Positions 42,341 to 53,893 of a stretch of 64,000 nucleotides of DNA are shown in pieces. Positions within the stretch are counted from its first letter, which is position 1. Each line of letters opens with the position of its first letter. A model generated the notes under the pieces. The model searched no databases. It worked only from the letters and a program-made list of their open reading frames with translations, and had not been told where the DNA came from. The translations under genes were made by a program, and so were the position numbers. The DNA is from Chloroflexota bacterium (GTDB lineage Bacteria; Chloroflexota; Dehalococcoidia; Lucifugimonadales; UBA3495): contig JAPPCX010000114.1 of assembly GCA_028875655.1 (NCBI GenBank), positions 62,001 through 126,000 on the forward strand. The letters are read 5' to 3'.

Positions 42341-42395
42341 AATCGCGTATTTTCGTACTGAAAACGTGGTACGAAAGTGGCGATTATGCTATAAT
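42341..42395 (+). promoter_or_regulatory. gyrB promoter with nested inverted repeat
   Basis: Extended -10 TGC-TATAAT (42390-42395). Upstream, TTTCGTAC (42351-42358) and GTACGAAA (42369-42376) form an 8-bp dyad with a 10-base centre, and outside them AATCGC (42341-42346) pairs with GCGATT (42380-42385). The right arms overlap the -35 position. A dimeric repressor or supercoiling-sensitive structure is possible. Confidence 0.6.
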
Positions 42396-42430
42396 TAGTT
42401 CTACACCAACAGTATTATGAATCGCAATAA

Positions 42431-44476
<2,046 letters not shown>

Positions 44477-45010
44477 ATGCTCTCCGGCGGGTTGACTCTG
44501 CTGATCTCCGAAGCAGATCTGAAATCAGCCGTCGCCGAACTGGCCCGGCAGATCGACCGGGACTACGCCGGCGTTGACCTGGTGCTGGTCTGCGTGCTCA
44601 AGGGCGCGGCCATATTCGCCTCCGACTTACTGCGGAAACTGCATACCGGCGTGCGCAGCGTGGAATACGTGCGGGCTAGCAGCTACGGCAGCGGAACCGA
44701 ACCCTCGGGTTCTGTCCACATTTCCGGAACGCTGGACGCCCAACGCATCACAGGCCAGCACGTCCTGATAGTCGATGACATTGCCGATACCGGGCACACT
44801 TGCGCCGGCGTCAGCGATTTTCTCCAGGAGATGAACCCCGCCTCCCGGCGCTACTGCACCCTGCTGGACAAGCCATCGCGCCGGGAGGTGTCGGTTCAGT
44901 ACGATTATGTGGGCTTTACCATACCCAACCACTTCGTAGTCGGGTACGGCATGGACCTGGATGAGCGCTACCGGGGGCTGCCGGCGGTTTACTACTTCCC
45001 TGATGCGTAG
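44477..45010 (+). CDS. hpt: Hypoxanthine phosphoribosyltransferase
   Basis: 177 residues. VLVCVLKGAAIFASDLLRKL (about residues 36-55), YGSGTEPSG, and the PRPP-binding loop VLIVDDIADTGHTC (about 96-109) followed by KPSRREVSVQYDYVGF identify the family. It salvages hypoxanthine and guanine to IMP and GMP. Its ATG directly follows the gyrB stop, so the two are co-translated. The TAG stop lies inside a GTAGGGGCG palindromic repeat. Confidence 0.95.
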   Translation: MLSGGLTLLISEADLKSAVAELARQIDRDYAGVDLVLVCVLKGAAIFASDLLRKLHTGVRSVEYVRASSYGSGTEPSGSVHISGTLDAQRITGQHVLIVDDIADTGHTCAGVSDFLQEMNPASRRYCTLLDKPSRREVSVQYDYVGFTIPNHFVVGYGMDLDERYRGLPAVYYFPDA

Positions 45011-45034
45011 GGGCGAGGCATGCCTCGCCCCTAA
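45007..45034. repeat. GTAGGGGCG palindrome, copy 4
   Basis: 28 bp with arms GTAGGGGCGAGGCA and complement, mismatched at one end base. It supplies the TAG stop codon of hpt and lies before the convergent gamma-glutamyltransferase gene. Confidence 0.85.
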
Positions 45035-45041
45035 TGGTGTA

Positions 45042-46679
45042 CTAAAACCCCACCGCTTGCCCATCGCCCCGGGGGTCGGACGCGCCGGTGAGCACGCTCC
45101 GGCGGCCATCGCGTACGATCAACTGCACGCAACCGTGATGTGAGCCTAGGGCGTTCTGAACGACGTTGTGTCCCATGCGCTTCAAATCGCGGATGGTATC
45201 GTCCGGCATTCCCATTTCCACGCGCAATTCGCCGGCGCGGTTGATGGTGGCGGGATCAGTGCCGGGAAAGCTGAACCAGCGGGGCGACTCGACGGCGTCC
45301 TGGGGCTGGAGTCCGCCGTCAATCAGCTTGGTGAGCATCTGGATTCCGACCTGGGGCTGGAGATCGCCGCCGGGCGTGCCACCGACGATGGAGACCTCGC
45401 CGTTCACGGTGGTGAGGTAGCAATTCAGCGTGTGCATGGTGCGCTTGCCCGGGGCGATGACGTTGGGATGATCCGGCTCCAGGCTGAAACCGCGCCCGCC
45501 GCGATTGTTGAACAGGACGCCGGTTCCCGGAGCCACGACGCCGGAACCGAAGCCGTTGGACAGGCTGTGAATCCAGCTGACGGCGTTGCCTGCGCCGTCG
45601 GCGACGCAGAAATAGGTGGTATCGCCGAGGCCGTTGGTGGGCACCAGTGGACGTACCTCCGTGCCGGCCTGGAAAGGATGGATTTGGTCCCGGCGCATGT
45701 CGGCGTACTCCATGGAGAGCAGCCCGTCCAGCGGCCATTCGACGAAATTGGGGTCGCCGGCCAGCCGGTTGCGGTCGGAGTACGCGATTTTCTTGGCCTC
45801 GACCAGCAGGTGAATGGCATCCGCCGAGTTGGGCGTCATGGACGTGAGGTCGTGCCCGGCAACGATATTGAGCATCTCCAGCAGCAGGAACCCCTGGGAC
45901 GGTGGGCGGGTCTGGTAAACCGTGTGCTGCCGGTAAGTGGCGCTGATGGGTTCGCACACGTCCGCCTGATGACCGGCGAAATCGCCCTCCGTGAACAGAC
46001 CGCCGTCCGATGTGGCCTGATTGAGTCCTGCGACCAGCCGAGCGGTGAGGTCGCTGCGGTAGTAAGCGTCCGCGCCGCCCTCAGCCACGCGGCGGATGGA
46101 GTTGGCGAGGTCAGAATTGACTAGGATTTCACCCTCGCGCGGCGGACGGCCGTTGCGCAGGTAGATGTCCGCGGTGGCAGTGTGCCTGGCCAGAAGTTCC
46201 GCGTTGCCGGCAAACGAGCGGGCGATGCCTGCCGGCACGGGGAATCCCTGCTCGGCGTATCGAATGGCCGGCGCCACCAGATCCGGCATTGGGATGGTGC
46301 AGAAATTGCGGTGCATCGCCTCCCACGCCGCGGCTTCACCGGGCACGGTGACGGAGTGGGCGCCGGTTATAGGCATGAGCGCCAGGCCCTGGTTGCGATA
46401 GTAATCGGGCTCGGCGCCGGAGCCGGCCACCCCGCTGCTGTTGATGTTGGTGACCTTGCCGGTGGTGGCGTCGTAGGCCAGGATGAACGAGTCGCCGCCC
46501 AGACCGCACTTCGGAACGATGGTAACGCACTCCACGGCGGCGACGGCCAGGGCGGCGTCGAACGCGGTGCCGCCGTCCTGAAGCACGCGCAAGCCGGCCG
46601 CCGCTGCCAACGGCGAATCGGAACACACCATGCCATTCTGACCGTGCACGGCGCTGCGGGTAAGGTTGGTGATTGACAT
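45042..46679 (-). CDS. Gamma-glutamyltransferase family protein
   Basis: 545 residues, the usual length. N-terminal nucleophile hydrolase fold: AAAAGLRVLQDGGTAFDAALA, GLGGDSFIL, autoprocessing site at the Thr of GDTTYFCVAD (about residue 355), giving large and small subunits, then SNGFGSGVV and PGGDLQPQVGIQM for the oxyanion part. No signal peptide is visible, unlike secreted GGT, so it may be cytoplasmic or the substrate may be an amide such as cephalosporin- or capsule-type compounds. Single gene, convergent with hpt. Confidence 0.9.
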   Translation of the reverse strand: MSITNLTRSAVHGQNGMVCSDSPLAAAAGLRVLQDGGTAFDAALAVAAVECVTIVPKCGLGGDSFILAYDATTGKVTNINSSGVAGSGAEPDYYRNQGLALMPITGAHSVTVPGEAAAWEAMHRNFCTIPMPDLVAPAIRYAEQGFPVPAGIARSFAGNAELLARHTATADIYLRNGRPPREGEILVNSDLANSIRRVAEGGADAYYRSDLTARLVAGLNQATSDGGLFTEGDFAGHQADVCEPISATYRQHTVYQTRPPSQGFLLLEMLNIVAGHDLTSMTPNSADAIHLLVEAKKIAYSDRNRLAGDPNFVEWPLDGLLSMEYADMRRDQIHPFQAGTEVRPLVPTNGLGDTTYFCVADGAGNAVSWIHSLSNGFGSGVVAPGTGVLFNNRGGRGFSLEPDHPNVIAPGKRTMHTLNCYLTTVNGEVSIVGGTPGGDLQPQVGIQMLTKLIDGGLQPQDAVESPRWFSFPGTDPATINRAGELRVEMGMPDDTIRDLKRMGHNVVQNALGSHHGCVQLIVRDGRRSVLTGASDPRGDGQAVGF

Positions 46680-46762
46680 GGCGGCCTCCGGTGTGGTTCG
46701 TAGTCGGCGCGGTCTGTTACTGTGCCCATAATCCTATACGTCGCGCCAACTGGCAAGCATGG

Positions 46763-47281
46763 TTACTCCAGGGGAATTCCATCGCCCCAACGGACAACCC
46801 CTTCTACTCCGTCCGCTCTTGATAGCAGTTGTGGTGCCTGCTTGCCCAATCCCGGCACAATGGTATCCGCCGCTATCTCCGCCAGTGGAACCAGCACGAA
46901 AGCCCGTTGCGTCATGCGAGGGTGTGGTATCTGCAGGTCGGGATCCGCCACGCTCACCACTTGGTCGCCGTAGAGCAGGATGTCAACGTCAATGAGCCGC
47001 GGCCCCCATCGGTAGCTTTCGGTACGACCAACCTGGGATTCGACCTGCTTGCTAGCGGCTAGTAAGTCCACTGCCGCCAGCGTCGTCTCAAAAGCGGCAA
47101 CCAGGTTCAGGAAGCTGGGCTGGTCGGTAATCCCCCACGGTTCGGTTTCATAAACCGACGAACACGCGACGCGGCGCATCCCCGGCGTGGCGTCGAGAAA
47201 CCGCAGCGCCTCGGTTAAAGCCGCCAGCCGGTCCCCCAGGTTGCTGCCCAAACCCAGGTAGGCGGTTACCGATTCGGCCAT
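46763..47281 (-). CDS. folK: 2-amino-4-hydroxy-6-hydroxymethyldihydropteridine diphosphokinase
   Basis: 172 residues. AYLGLGSNLGDRLAAL at the N-terminus, SSVYETEPWG, RWGPRLIDVDILLYGD with the Mg2+-binding Asp pair (about residues 93-100) and IPHPRMTQRAFVLVPLAEIA are the family motifs. It activates the pterin for DHPS by pyrophosphate transfer from ATP. ATG 47281 overlaps the end of folP, so both are translated from one folP-folK mRNA. Confidence 0.93.
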   Translation of the reverse strand: MAESVTAYLGLGSNLGDRLAALTEALRFLDATPGMRRVACSSVYETEPWGITDQPSFLNLVAAFETTLAAVDLLAASKQVESQVGRTESYRWGPRLIDVDILLYGDQVVSVADPDLQIPHPRMTQRAFVLVPLAEIAADTIVPGLGKQAPQLLSRADGVEGVVRWGDGIPLE

Positions 47282-48141
47282 CCCTCCGGCCTCCATCCCC
47301 GCTCAACGGCGTCGGTAATGCGGGCCACGCGCACCATCTCCTTGACGTCATGGACGCGCACGATGTCCGCGCCGCCGGCGATGCTCATGGCAACTGCCGC
47401 CGCGGTACCCTCCAGCCTCTCCTCCGGCGGCAGGTTGAGTACGCGCCCGATCGTGGACTTGCGGGAAACTCCGAGCAGCAAGGGAAATCCCAACTCCCTG
47501 AACTCCGGGAGCCGGCGTAATATCTCGAGGTTATGATCAGCGGTCTTGCCAAAACCGATGCCGGGGTCAAGGATGATGTTGTGGTGTGCGATGCCGGCGG
47601 CTTTGGCAATGCCGGCAATTCTGCTCAAACCGGCGATCACGTCCGGCACCAGATCTTCGTAATGCGCCTGACTCTGGTTGTGCATCAGGATTGCCGGAAC
47701 GCCGGCGCCAGCGATGACCGGCGCCATTGCGCCGTCGGCGAGGCATCCCCATACGTCGTTGACCAGGGCGGCGCCGGCGTCGATGGCGCGTCGGGCCACG
47801 GGCGCTTTGTAGGTGTCCACGCTGACCGGAATGCTGACCGATTCGCAGATTGCGGAGAGCGCAGGGAGCAGGCGGGCCGTTTCTGCTGCTGCCGAGATTG
47901 GCTGGGTCCCCGGTCGGGTGGACTCTGCCCCCACGTCGATGATGTCCGCGCCGTCGGCTTCCATGCGCTGCGCCAGCTCCACCGCCGCCCGTGGGTCGTC
48001 GGCGAGACCGTCGCCGGAGAACGAGTCAGGCGTCAGATTGATGATGCCCATGATGTACGTGCGGCGGCCCCATGCCAGCGGCTCGCCGCCGGCGACCGTC
48101 AGGCTCGGGTTACATTCGGAAGTTGTCTGGCTGGATGACAA
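47266..48141 (-). CDS. folP: Dihydropteroate synthase
   Basis: 291 residues from a TTG at 48141 with GGAG 10 bases upstream; the frame is open much further but that extension is antisense to the carboxylase gene. IMGIINLTPDSFSGDG is the pterin-pyrophosphate loop, DVGAESTRPGTQPIS loop 2, then NDVWG, DPGIGFGKTADHN, GVSRKSTIG and VRVHDVKEM. It joins the pterin to para-aminobenzoate and is the sulfonamide target. Overlaps folK by 16 bases. Confidence 0.94.
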   Translation of the reverse strand: MSSSQTTSECNPSLTVAGGEPLAWGRRTYIMGIINLTPDSFSGDGLADDPRAAVELAQRMEADGADIIDVGAESTRPGTQPISAAAETARLLPALSAICESVSIPVSVDTYKAPVARRAIDAGAALVNDVWGCLADGAMAPVIAGAGVPAILMHNQSQAHYEDLVPDVIAGLSRIAGIAKAAGIAHHNIILDPGIGFGKTADHNLEILRRLPEFRELGFPLLLGVSRKSTIGRVLNLPPEERLEGTAAAVAMSIAGGADIVRVHDVKEMVRVARITDAVERGWRPEGWPNR

Positions 48142-48182
48142 GCGCGTGAATCTCCATTCCGCAAGCAACAAGCGGCGAATGC

Positions 48183-48188
48183 TATTAT
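48183..48188 (+). promoter_or_regulatory. Extended -10 element for the carboxylase gene
   Basis: TGC-TATTAT, 31 bases before the TTG start. No convincing -35 box. It sits in the 78-base divergent gap with folP. Confidence 0.4.
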
Positions 48189-48219
48189 ACCGACCAACCG
48201 ACTGCCGCTGGAGGCCGAT

Positions 48220-49800
<1,581 letters not shown>

Positions 49801-49841
49801 TGGCGTTTCCAACCCCTTCGCGCGGTCGGGAGTGATAAACA

Positions 49842-50867
49842 ATGGAATTCGGCGTTTTCTACCAGATCCCTTGCGGTGAGGATCAGACCCCGGCCGGACG
49901 CTATGCGGACGCCATGGCGCAGGTCCAGCTTGCGGATAAGTTGGGCTATGACATGGCGTGGCTGGCTGAGCTGCACTTTGCCCGGCGCTTCTCGGTGATG
50001 CCGGCGCCACTGCTGATGGCCTCCGCTTTGTCTCAGACTACCGAGCGCATCATGCTGGGCACCGCCGTCAACCTGCTGCCCCTGCATCACCCCCTGCGAA
50101 TTGCCGAGGAAGTTGCGACGCTGGACGTGCTTTCGGGCGGGCGCGCCGTTTTCGGCATCGGACGCGGCTCCAACCCGAACCACTACCGAGGGTATGGCAT
50201 TCCAATCGAGGAACGGAACGACCGATTCGTGGAGGGGTTGGACTTGGCATTGCGGGCCTGGACGGAAGATGAGCTGGATTATCACGGCCGGTTCTACCAG
50301 GCGCAGGGAATTCGTCTGGAACCCAAGCCCATACAGCAGCCATATCCGCCCGTGTACGTCGCATCCAACGGCGCCGACACCTTCCCGCTGGTGGGCAGCC
50401 TGGGGCACAGCATACTGGTTACGCCGTTGATCATCACGGTGCCGGGCGTGAGTGATGGCTTGGCAGTGTATCGTGAAACACTGGCCGAGCATGGGCACGA
50501 CGAGTCCAAAGTGAAAGTGGTGGTGAATGTGCCGGTGTACGTTGGCGAAACCGCCGAGTCCGCCAAAGCCGGTTTCGCCCCCACCGTGAACAATTACCTG
50601 GGGACCCTGCGGAGCATGCAGAATAACTCCCGTGGCTCGGGGCGGGCTTTCCAGATCAGCTACGACGACATTTACAACGAGCTCGGAGCCGTGGGGACGC
50701 CGGAACAGGTCATAGACCGGTTGCAGGGATTTAAAGAGCTGTACCAACCGCAGGAGTTCATGTGCTGGTTCAACATCGGCGGCATCCTGACCAACGAAGA
50801 AGTAGCCCGTTCCATGCAGTTGTTCGCCGACGAGGTGATACCCCACTTCAAAAACCGGACGGCATAG
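49842..50867 (+). CDS. LLM-class flavin-dependent oxidoreductase
   Basis: 341 residues of luciferase-like barrel: LADKLGYDMAWLAELHFARR (about residues 29-48), HPLRIAEEVATLDVLSGGRA, FGIGRGSNPNHYRGYG, QPYPPVYVASNG, and a C-terminal GTPEQVIDRLQGFKELY. Only 36% of such motif positions coincide in my reading with the paralogue at 19475 judged informally, so treat them as distinct subgroups. GGGAG precedes the ATG by 10 bases. The substrate is unknown. Confidence 0.9.
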   Translation: MEFGVFYQIPCGEDQTPAGRYADAMAQVQLADKLGYDMAWLAELHFARRFSVMPAPLLMASALSQTTERIMLGTAVNLLPLHHPLRIAEEVATLDVLSGGRAVFGIGRGSNPNHYRGYGIPIEERNDRFVEGLDLALRAWTEDELDYHGRFYQAQGIRLEPKPIQQPYPPVYVASNGADTFPLVGSLGHSILVTPLIITVPGVSDGLAVYRETLAEHGHDESKVKVVVNVPVYVGETAESAKAGFAPTVNNYLGTLRSMQNNSRGSGRAFQISYDDIYNELGAVGTPEQVIDRLQGFKELYQPQEFMCWFNIGGILTNEEVARSMQLFADEVIPHFKNRTA

Positions 50868-50875
50868 CGCTCTGG

Positions 50876-50895
50876 ATTCCCGCGAAAGCGGGAAT
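50876..50895. repeat. CATTCC-type hairpin with GAAA loop, second copy
   Basis: ATTCCCGC (50876-50883) pairs with GCGGGAAT (50888-50895) around GAAA. It is followed by GACG like the copy at 729. It lies between the flavin oxidoreductase and rarA, whose GTG start is 3 bases further. Confidence 0.8.
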
Positions 50896-50898
50896 GAC

Positions 50899-52272
50899 GT
50901 GAAGGAATTGACAGGCAGGCACAACACCGGAGGCCTGTTTGAGCACGGGCAGCAGCAGTACGCCCGCGACACCGCGCCGTTGGCGGAGCGCATGCGGCCG
51001 GCCTCGTTCGACGAGTTCGTGGGACAGGAGCACATCCTCGCCGAGGATAAGGTGCTTCGCCGCTCCATCGCCACCGACCGCGTCCCGTCCATATTGTTCT
51101 GGGGGCCGCCCGGATCCGGCAAGACTACGCTGGCGCGACTGATCGCCACGGTTACCCGGGCCCACTTTGAACCCGTTTCGGCGGTGTCGGCCGGCGTGGC
51201 CGATCTCCGCAAGGCCGTTGCTGGAGCGCAGGAACGGCGGTCCTTTTACCAGCAGCCTACCATCCTGTTCGTGGACGAGATCCACCGGTTCAACAAGGCG
51301 CAGCAGGACGTGATTCTGCCCCACGTGGAGGACGGCACGGTCACATTCATCGGCGCCACCACGGAAAATCCCTCCTTCGAGGTCAACGCGCCGCTCTTGT
51401 CGCGCTGTCGGGTATTCACCCTGCAGGCCCTCGCCCCGGAGGATGTGGCGAGTATTGTGGAGCGCGCCCTGGAGGATGACCGCCGCGGCTTGGGCATAAT
51501 GCGCCCGCGGCTGGCGCCGGACGCCCTGGATCTCCTGGTCAACATTGCCAACGGCGACGCGCGGGTCGCCCTGAACGCCCTGGAAATGGCTACCGTGGCC
51601 TCCGAACCGGGGCCGGATGGGCTGCGTCAGGTCGGCGTGGACGCCATTTCGGACGCGCTTCAAAGGCGCACGCCGTTGTATGACAAGGCCGGCGACGGCC
51701 ACTACGACACCATATCGGCGTTCATCAAGTCGGTTCGAGGGTCATCGCCCGACGGGGCGCTCTACTGGCTGGCGCGTATGCTGGAGTCTGGGGAGGATCC
51801 GCTGTTCATAGCGCGCCGGTTAGTGATACTGGCCGCCGAGGACATCGGGTTGGCCAATCCTGGCGCGCTGCCAGTGGCCGTTGCCGCGCAGCAGGCGGTG
51901 CATTTTATCGGGCTGCCCGAAGGTCGTATCCCGTTGGCCGAGGCGACGGTGTACCTGGCGACCTCGCCCAAGAGCAACGCCGCCTACATGGCGCTGGAGC
52001 GGGCAATCGATGACGTGCGCAATGCTCCCCACGAACCGGTGCCTCTGCACCTGCGCAACGCGGTCACGGGCTTGATGCGCGGCCTGGGCTATGGGTCAGG
52101 CTACAAGTACAGCCACGACTACGAGGGCCACTTCGAGCGCCAGGAATACCTGCCTCCAGGTTTGTCCGACCGACGGTATTACCAGCCGTCCGATCAGGGC
52201 TCGGAGGCCGCAATCGCCGAACGGCTGCGCCGTTGGTGGGGCGACTACAGCCCTTCGACAGGTTCAGGATGA
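50899..52272 (+). CDS. rarA: Replication-associated recombination protein A (RarA/MgsA AAA+ ATPase)
   Basis: 457 residues. ERMRPASFDEFVGQEHIL at the start of the AAA+ core, Walker A GPPGSGKTTLA (about residue 74), Walker B LFVDEIHRFNKAQQD, sensor IGATTENPSFEVN, then the tetramerisation/C-terminal domain DKAGDGHYDTISAFIKS and YKYSHDYEGHF. Acts at stalled forks. Start is uncertain: GTG 50899 abuts a hairpin repeat and lacks a ribosome site. The last residues (YSPSTGSG and stop) are encoded by a short dispersed-type repeat. Confidence 0.93.
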   Translation: MKELTGRHNTGGLFEHGQQQYARDTAPLAERMRPASFDEFVGQEHILAEDKVLRRSIATDRVPSILFWGPPGSGKTTLARLIATVTRAHFEPVSAVSAGVADLRKAVAGAQERRSFYQQPTILFVDEIHRFNKAQQDVILPHVEDGTVTFIGATTENPSFEVNAPLLSRCRVFTLQALAPEDVASIVERALEDDRRGLGIMRPRLAPDALDLLVNIANGDARVALNALEMATVASEPGPDGLRQVGVDAISDALQRRTPLYDKAGDGHYDTISAFIKSVRGSSPDGALYWLARMLESGEDPLFIARRLVILAAEDIGLANPGALPVAVAAQQAVHFIGLPEGRIPLAEATVYLATSPKSNAAYMALERAIDDVRNAPHEPVPLHLRNAVTGLMRGLGYGSGYKYSHDYEGHFERQEYLPPGLSDRRYYQPSDQGSEAAIAERLRRWWGDYSPSTGSG

Positions 52273-52276
52273 GCGG
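52250..52276 (+). repeat. CCCTTCGACAGG-type repeat forming the rarA stop
   Basis: The sequence CCCTTCGACAGGTTCAGGAT then GAGCGGA matches a short repeat I know to be widespread in environmental bacterial genomes. Here it encodes the last residues of RarA and its TGA. I found one copy in this window. Confidence 0.55.
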
Positions 52277-52307
52277 ACAGTGCAGGATCAGGGCAGCGGG
52301 CGTTTTG

Positions 52308-53237
52308 TCAGGGAGACGTGTAAACCTGCACTATCTGGGTCACGCTGAGATTGGGACGCAGCGTTCGGTCAATGATGGCCCTGACCTGCCATCCGACGAA
52401 AGTGTGTTGACCCAGCACCGAAGGCATCAGCCGGTCCGGAACCGGCAGGTGAAAAGCCCAATCGGTCCGCTCGCCGGCGTCCTGAATGGCCGGACGTTGT
52501 AGAATCTGCCGGCTCTCCACGACCCGGGCCTGCTTGTTGACCGAACGTTCCCAGCGAGCCAGCTCCACCCGCAATTCTCGCGCTTTGACCGGCGTTTGCG
52601 TGGTAACGGACAAATTGCCTTCAATCGCGCCGCCGTTCACTGCCAGACCCGAGTCAAGGGATAAGTCCATGCCGACGTTCCTGAACTGCCGGTTGATGGT
52701 AGGTTGGTCCGGCAGTCGTTCGCCGCCGATGTTCGCGGCGTCGGCGTGAGCAAACACCACTACCTCCTGGGTGATCTCACCGACCTTGCCCAGAGTCAGG
52801 TTCGCCAGCAATCCCTTGCCGGACGGCATCCAGTCGGACTTGGCCAGGATAGATGCGGAAAGCTGCCATGTGATGTGGGCGTACTTGCCCTTGACGGTAG
52901 GGGGCGCTGGAACGGGAAGCCGGAACTGTACCGGGAATTTGTGCAGAACACCGCCTTCCAGCAGCCTGTCTTCGATAAAGACATGGTCCACTTGCACCGG
53001 TTCCCCGAACCGCGACCTCCCTCTTCTCCCCTGCATCATCATCTGGGGCACTGCGTCCCGCGCCGAGTCGATGCGCAATACCTCGGTCTGGGATAGCCGA
53101 ACGTAGCCGACCGACGCCAGGAAAGAGGCGTGCGGAGTCACTGACACCTCTGCCTCGACGGTATCGCCCGGGTACAATGGTCGGGAACCGATTGAAACCG
53201 AGATATCGGCGGCGGGCGGTGCGGAACGGCGTAGCAT
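52308..53237 (-). CDS. Arrestin-like beta-sandwich protein (Spo0M/Vps26-like)
   Basis: 309 residues, all-beta by appearance, without signal peptide or helices. DISVSIGSRPLYPGDTVEAEVSV at the N-terminus and FPVQFRLPVPAPPTVKGKYAHITWQLSASI in the middle recall sporulation-control Spo0M and arrestin domains, which have two such sandwiches; the second begins near residue 185 (MDLSLDSGLAVNGGAIEGNL) and ends WQVRAIIDRTLRPN. No enzymatic motif. The function is unknown; the fold call is by pattern only. Confidence 0.55.
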   Translation of the reverse strand: MLRRSAPPAADISVSIGSRPLYPGDTVEAEVSVTPHASFLASVGYVRLSQTEVLRIDSARDAVPQMMMQGRRGRSRFGEPVQVDHVFIEDRLLEGGVLHKFPVQFRLPVPAPPTVKGKYAHITWQLSASILAKSDWMPSGKGLLANLTLGKVGEITQEVVVFAHADAANIGGERLPDQPTINRQFRNVGMDLSLDSGLAVNGGAIEGNLSVTTQTPVKARELRVELARWERSVNKQARVVESRQILQRPAIQDAGERTDWAFHLPVPDRLMPSVLGQHTFVGWQVRAIIDRTLRPNLSVTQIVQVYTSP

Positions 53238-53294
53238 AAACCAAAGCCTGCCTTATGCCTGCCGATTGGAAAGACCGGTGGGTGGCGACCCGCT

Positions 53295-53885
53295 TCAGCC
53301 GCCCCGTATGGCCGCCATCGCGTCTTCCGCCGACACTATGTCGGCCTGCCGGTTGAGGATGCGGCTGACCAGAAAGTCGTGTACGTCCGGCTCGCTGTCG
53401 GCGCAGCAGTCCTCAACGATGTAAAGCCGGTAGTCCCGGTCGGCGGCAAAGCGCGTGGTTGACAGTACAACGCCGCTGGTGGCGTAGCCCAGCAGGATGA
53501 TGGTGTCGATGTTGTTGCCGGTCAGGGCGACGCCCAGCCCGGTGCCGAACAGCGCGTTGACCCGGTGCTTGCCCACAACGACCTCGCCGTCCCGCGGGCG
53601 AACGTCGGGGTGAATGACCTCCAACGGGTCCAACACCGCCGGCTGCCCTGATGCTTTGCGGGCGCTGAATGTCTTGTTGCGCTCGCTGATTTCGGGATAC
53701 CCGGGGCGGAACACGGTGGCGCAGTAGCACACCATCAACCCGGCGTCTCGCGCCGTGGCCTGCAATTCGACCGTGCGCGCGACTACCCCACGCTCCACGG
53801 CGTGGGGCAGGTTGCCCATGGCCTCGGCGTAGAAGTCCGCGATGAGCAGGGCCGTGGTGTCTCGGTTGATGGTGAAGTCTGCCAT
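53295..53885 (-). CDS. Isochorismatase-fold hydrolase lacking the usual Cys
   Basis: 196 residues. The Asp of the triad is Asp17 in LLIADFY, Lys106 in VGKHRVNALFGTGL is the second member, and the cis-peptide region is GYATSGVVLSTTR, where nicotinamidases and N-carbamoylsarcosine amidases have Cys; here Val139 stands at that position. PhzD/EntB-type isochorismatases also lack Cys and act on vinyl ethers. It is 8 bases downstream of the threonine aldolase gene and probably co-transcribed. Confidence 0.88.
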   Translation of the reverse strand: MADFTINRDTTALLIADFYAEAMGNLPHAVERGVVARTVELQATARDAGLMVCYCATVFRPGYPEISERNKTFSARKASGQPAVLDPLEVIHPDVRPRDGEVVVGKHRVNALFGTGLGVALTGNNIDTIILLGYATSGVVLSTTRFAADRDYRLYIVEDCCADSEPDVHDFLVSRILNRQADIVSAEDAMAAIRGG

Positions 53886-53893
53886 ATCAGCCC

